Positions 58,830 through 64,000 of a DNA stretch of 64,000 nucleotides are shown piece by piece. A program made the translations under genes and the position numbers. The notes under the pieces were generated by a model. It did not search any database and was not told the origin of the DNA. It worked only from the letters and a program-made list of their open reading frames with translations. The stretch covers positions 12,650,001 to 12,714,000 of the forward strand of contig OX485806.1 of the NCBI GenBank assembly GCA_950295325.1, written 5' to 3'. Numbering within the stretch: position 1 is the stretch's first letter; every line of letters begins with the position of its first letter. This stretch comes from Polytrichum commune. Its lineage: Eukaryota; Streptophyta; Polytrichopsida; Polytrichales; Polytrichaceae.

Positions 58830-61586
58830 CCTTGGGAGGGGGGCCAAGATCTAATTGCTCAGCATGCATGTTCATTACAAGGTGAGTTTAAAAGGTTATG
58901 CATGAAGACATTCTAACATGATCTTCAATCAAGTCAATCATCTTGGAGCATGCACCTAGGAGATCGAATGTATGGTTGATAGCTTATCGCAAATCTTATC
59001 ATTGGTTTGAGATTGAGTACAAATATGCAAGCAATCTAAGTTTCTTCATGCAAATCCTTGTTTATACACATGCAATGCATTAGTCTTTGTCTACATACTA
59101 TGTTATTTCATGTATGACACTTGTTTTTATGTGCAACACATGCTTCTTGGTTTGGTTCGCAAATGCAAGACCCAGGCATCGTTTGCCTTGCTTTGAACCA
59201 AGAAAATATGTCAAAGAGGCACCGGATGTTTATTCTGGTCCCTCTTTGAGAGACATTGTGGAAATCTATCTAGTGTGTGGGAGCCCCACTTCACCTCCAA
59301 GGGGGCATCCACTTGGCAAGTTGGCAAGTCCATGTCCATAGGCCTAATGTACACAATGAAATGCTAAATGTTAAAATGGAGTGAATGTTCACAACACTTT
59401 CCAAGGGGAGAAGGACACATGGGAAAGGAGGATGAAAACTAATTACTAATATAGAGCCCAAGATTTTTATTTTGAATGATCCCCTAATTCCGAATAAGAA
59501 ACCAACGTATAGGGGGTCGGGTGTTAATAATACCCCCTATATAGGTTGTATAGGGGATAATGAAAATCAGTGTGGTAACCGGCCTATGGGAGATCCACTG
59601 AAGGGCCCCGTGATCTTCAAAAATTGAAGATTATGAACACATACCCATTGACCTAGCATTTGAATATAGACTAAGTAAAGGTAAACCACTTGTGATGAGT
59701 GTTGTTGTTCGCTTGTACTTAAAGCAATGTTCAATTGTTTTGAATTTAGGGCCTTGCAATGGGACATTGTTGGGTCTAGCCCGGGAGATGAACACACATG
59801 TCATGCCCAACCGTTATTGTAATGATGCCCGGGTCCAAAAAGCTCTCTTGGGCCAGTATAGTTTAGGTCTATTGCGGCCCAACTTTCAACTCCTTTATAA
59901 GAGAACAAACTATCAATACCTTGAAATCTTTGATTAAATAGAATCTTAGCTTCAACTATTTCTATGCAAAGCTTTGTGTATTATAAGATGTTAGTTTGAT
60001 CACGGGACATAGAACGAGACTACTCCCCTCTACAACAATTAATGTCACCCAAATTACCATTGCTTTGTGTTTGTGTTTGTGTTTGTGTTTGGTGTACAAC
60101 ATGTGAACATGGCTTGATCACGCACTCATTGCCGGGTGGCTAACTCAATTAGGTGTTTGCGAAGCAATGGAGAGTTGAAGGCTTCACTCGATGGGGAAAT
60201 CCTCCTTCCTATAATTGACTTGGGGAAGCCCAATGTTGGACACACACACTACAAAATATGTCAACCCGGAGGGTTTCAAGGAGCACATCCGGCGCCTCCC
60301 ATGCCTAGTTTGGCTCGAGGTGCCTTAATCTATCCTCATCCGTCACATGGAAGTGTCGGCCAACATGGAATATGTTGGGAACCCGTGAGTATAATAATGC
60401 GGGTCGCTTCCACGCACCCAATGAGGGGGCGCCACGTGTCATTCCAACCCGATGGAGCTCCCCCTCAACCGGCTTCATGACCCATGATTTGACCGCCCAA
60501 TTGGAGCCGTGGCCCAATTGGAGGGGCACCCAATTGCAAGGTTCCCTTTAATCGGTTAGCATTGGAGTAACCCGATTGCAAGGTTCCCTTTAATCGGCTA
60601 ACATGGAATGGCCCCACGGGGAAGGAATCATCACTGTGGGTGAATGGAAAACCCATCCATATGACAGGCCGCATGACTGAGAAGCCGCACTTTGAGCCCC
60701 ATGTTCCCCATCGGTTCCCAAGAATGCTCCCACGAATCATTTGACGGCCTTCGTAGCCTCGCCAACGTAGACCTAACTTACATATGGTGTGTGGCATTCA
60801 ACTCTCGTCCCGTGGGCCCTCAACGTATGACAATGGGATGTTTGAAAAGTTGTGCAGGGGTACTCAGATTCAAATTGAACTCCTAGGATCCCACTTTTAT
60901 ATTCTGAGGGCCCACATTGCTGCGTGATGTTTTGATATTGTTTGGCTTGTGTTTTGATGCTCTTCAACTTCTACCGATTAGATTTGCATAACAAAAGTCG
61001 TGTTGCATTAGCAAATCTGCGATGAAACATATACAAAAACCAAATTATACACATCCTCGATAAATTTTGTGGGGGCACGATGTGTGTTTTGAAACAAAAT
61101 GGAACCATGTACTTCATGAAGTTTATGAGAAGGGTTATACTATGCTTGTTCTCCTATAAGTCTATTACTACTATTAATTTTGTAGCACTTGTCTATGAAA
61201 TTCATAGGGTGGTGACAAAGTGATATGATTACTCAACATGTTGTCCAAGTCCTCGCAAACCCATGTGCTTTCAAACCTTGAAATTCGGGGAGATCGCATT
61301 CTTTTACGTTTCATAACCACGTGCGATAATGGGGTATTTAATGGGGGGATATTTATGCACCTCTCAATACTTTTCCCTTCCTATGTGTAGATGTAAAGCT
61401 ACTTTGACATATTTTTTAGAACCCTATATTTATTTGTTATTGTTTAGAGAGGCTTATTTTTGGCACAACATTTTTTTTGATAAATCATACAAAATCATTA
61501 CTTTGAATTGTGTCCATGAAGTGGTACTCACCTCCAAGGTGTTGTCGTTTACATGCCAAATCTTCAACCACCTCGTAGAGGACAGG
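58830..61586. other. Intergenic DNA
   Basis: Besides the 42-bp duplicate and a GTGTTT run, only chance-like open frames are seen (59087-59341, 60136-60480). None has a recognisable domain, splice context or repeat partner in this window. Confidence 0.35.
60533..60612 (+). repeat. Two direct copies of a ~42-bp unit
   Basis: ATTGCAAGGTTCCCTTTAAT followed by CGGTTAGCATTGGA recurs immediately as the same first block followed by CGGCTAACATGGAA. The surrounding 60.1-60.8 kb is GC-richer than average but shows no recognisable protein. Confidence 0.7.
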
Positions 61587-62664
61587 TGTCGCAATCCTTG
61601 CTAGCACCCCTTAATCATCTTGACCATTCTTCAATTCTAGCAAGGGTCACGAGCGCTAACCCTTCGCATTCCACCATGTGAATGCTTAGCTCCCCATACC
61701 GCGAACCTCTTTAGCTCATAGGTGGGGGACCAACCTTCCTACATTTGCATTCGGGGCTCTCCCCTTAATCGGTAACCACTGACTAGATGTGAACTCCCAT
61801 CCATGGAAGTCCAATCTTTAGTTGATCATCGTGTTGCCGAAGCAATAATACAACAACCCATACCATATTAGGCAACTATACCCCCACGTTGGGCCAATGC
61901 CCGTGGAGGCCGTGTCATTCGGCCTCGGGTGGTTTGGTCGGCCATGCCGCCTCACCCATATAAGTCTCTAGGGCTTTTGGCAGGGCCCCTACCCCACCGT
62001 GAAGAAACTTTTTGTTTCTCTCCCAAGGGTTGGGACCAAGTAGACATTTTCCTTTAGCCGTTAGGGCTAGAAGCCCCCAACAGCTTCAAACCACCATAAC
62101 TTCTTTGTATGATCTTTGATGCTATCAAGCAACCACTATATCAACATCTAGTCTTTGCGTAGATGCCAATGGACCCCTCACTTGCCTCATTAAGGCAAGT
62201 ATTGAGGAAGTTATGGCTATTCAAACCTTGGCAATCATGTGCGCCACTCCCAAGTCACTATTGTCCTAGGGCGCTGTCCCTAGGAAGCGCCCCACTCAAA
62301 TTTTCATATCTCCTAGCTCACACCTCCGATTGAGGTGCTCTTGAGTATTCTCAAATCCAGACGCCATAAGCTAGATAGATAGATAGAAACTCCGGTCCCT
62401 TTGAAGGGGCCAACGTGAATAAAGTGTCCGTTCGTAATGTCAATGACCCGATGCCCACCGCCATAAGCTACTTATAGCCCATTGCCAAACCCTTGTGACT
62501 CCTAGTCTCTGTGGGTTGGAGGCGTTCCCAACGCCTGGGGCCCTCACTCACACTAGGATCACTTGGGCCCTCTCACCAACGATGCCACAAATCCTGAGGT
62601 GTCATTCCGGGCCCCCCTTGTGCCCATGGTGTTTCAGGCATTCCTCATGGAGAAGTTCGGAACA
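61587..62664 (+). mobile_element. Second copy of the same LTR, fuller length, with nested SINE
   Basis: Begins TGTCGCAATCC; a probable end is TTCGGAACA. Flanks ACAGG and ACACG differ by one base, compatible with an old 5-bp duplication. It keeps a central part missing from 19018-19668, with CACCCATATAAGTCTCTAGG as a possible promoter. Removing the 97-bp SINE insertion gives about 980 bp. No polyprotein remains beside it. Confidence 0.75.
62373..62458 (-). mobile_element. 5'-truncated SINE (86 bp) with 11-bp target duplication
   Basis: On minus it reads GTGGGCATCGGGTCATTG through to GGGACCGGAGTTTC and a short TCTA tail, matching the 3' part of the SINE at 8519-8915. The 11-bp CGCCATAAGCT flanks it at 62362-62372 and 62459-62469. 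The other LTR copy near 19470 has CGCCATAAGTT once, i.e. the empty site. Confidence 0.93.
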
Positions 62665-64000
62665 ACACGGATCGTGAAAACCTTATCATTTAGAGAATTT
62701 GACAAGATTTGGTGTGTGAAAGGCCTCATTGTTACTCATATCGGTTTAGTGGTTACTTGAAAAATTAGGCCTTGGATGGGCATTATTTCTTGAGTTCCCT
62801 TAGCTCCCGGTTTCTCCCAAGGTGTTTTATCAATTTTCCTTGCAATTGATTTGGTTTCAAATTGTGCGAATTTTTTTAATAAAAAAACACAGACAAACAA
62901 AAAAGAAAAAGAAAAAGAAAAAGAAAAAACAGAAACTACAGTAGACCTTCTATGTATAGTATTAGTTTGGACATGCCCCCCCCCCATCCGTTGCACCTCT
63001 CTCTCTCTCTCTCTCATATGACAATGACTCAAACCAAACAAATTCATACAAAATTGCTGATTTCACACAATGAATCCATTAGTACAGTCCGCAACTAGAT
63101 GAGAAGCAAGCACATGCTTGAAATTTTGGTGATATCATGATCTCCCCAATACAATCTCAAAGCACAGGGAAGGGATGGGATGGCACGCCCCTCATTCATG
63201 AGAACACACACACCACATTCAAATTAATTTCACAAAAAGCTACTAAGCTCAAATTTATACTAACATCTCAGTCATAATTCCTATTTTTTCTAGTATTGAC
63301 TGTTTTCAATACCTAAATACGAGTTCAAGTTACAATTACATGCATACATGTGAGATGTGAATGGAAAAAGTTGGGTTCTTATTCTTTTGACTTGGTAGAC
63401 TTCACCATAGATTTGTTTTCAATGAAAGCATGTGAAAATCATTGGATAGGAGGATGCTTGGTCAGGAATTCATTGGTCTACATAAGGTGCTTCTTAAGAT
63501 AAGTCAAGTCTTTGTTGATAAGTCATATATAAGCAGATGATAGTTTTTGGCCTGTACGTATATAACAAAGGTTTGGAAACACATCAACCAGTGTGTAGGG
63601 AGGATTTGGCATAATCGGTCAAACTCCTAGTGTTTCCAATAAATAAAAAGTAAAAAGTAACGCATGTAGCTAGCTAGGTACCGGCGTGACTGTGAGCCCA
63701 TTAGTTTGTTGTTGATCACGGTCATTCGTGATGCAGCATGAGGTGTGATGCCTCTTGTGAGGTGGGCTTGTTTAGTGTACAAATTATTCTAGTTCATTAA
63801 GATGGTAGAATAGGTGTTTGTTTGTTTTCAAGTTTCCTTTTGTTTAGGATAAGGTATGTGAGGTATGTGATGGCATTTTGGTGGATATTTTTCATGAGGG
63901 CTTTGAAGGTTGGTTATGGATATTTAGGTTGGTAAGTTTGTTAATGGAGTGTTTGTGTATGGCGCCTCTTACCCCAGCTGTAATAGTAATAAGGGGGTTG
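62665..64000. other. Intergenic DNA to the right edge
   Basis: Holds a GAAAAA-type purine run (62905-62930), a 10-base C run (62976-62985), a CT run and a family J fragment at 63600-63640. No gene recognised. Confidence 0.35.

Noticed and set aside
60136-60480. 114-codon frame in a GC-richer patch
   Set aside because: No recognisable family, overlapping frames on the other strand, and nearby direct repeats suggest old repeat DNA.

Overview
The window is nuclear DNA of a land plant, AT-rich and dominated by dispersed repeats. Exons are short and interrupted by introns of a few hundred bases to 2.7 kb, and gene density is very low. Two multi-exon genes can be assembled by joining splice sites with matching phases. 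The first, on the minus strand at 7018-1216 and running off the left edge, is a coiled-coil gene whose exons are too short to stand out as long open frames. Its layout fits the flagellar/centriolar CCDC146 (MBO2) family. The second, on the plus strand at 23893-31400, is a complete 15-exon PRMT4/CARM1-type protein arginine methyltransferase of 590 residues. A CCDC146-type gene would imply swimming sperm, so I infer a non-flowering plant (bryophyte, lycophyte, fern or early gymnosperm). The species cannot be named from the sequence.

Layout: 1-7.0 kb holds the CCDC146-like gene, with MITEs in its introns. 7.6-9.2 kb is a DNA transposon with 28-bp inverted ends, a 188-bp tandem array and a full-length tRNA-derived SINE inside it. 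10.1-13.7 kb holds decayed coding segments on the minus strand that resemble a ParB-like/DNA-methyltransferase family. 14.6-21.5 kb is repeat-rich and includes a solo LTR with a perfect 5-bp target duplication. 21.56-23.89 kb is the GC-richer promoter and leader of PRMT4. The leader consists of six tandem copies of a small exon-intron module. 23.9-31.4 kb is the PRMT4 coding region. 32.7-33.1 kb is a 74-bp satellite. From 33.3 kb to the end there are MITEs, a 5'-truncated LINE inside another transposon, a foldback element with its target duplication, a ~380-bp tandem array, a second SINE family with a 16-bp duplication, and a second copy of the LTR carrying a truncated SINE.

The two genes are independent; nothing suggests they act together. 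The rest is mobile-element history, and some of it can be ordered by nesting and by empty sites present in the same window. No rRNA, tRNA gene, CRISPR array, viral gene or organelle insertion was recognised. Exon joins come from reading splice sites and phase by eye, and family identities come from remembered motifs, not database searches.
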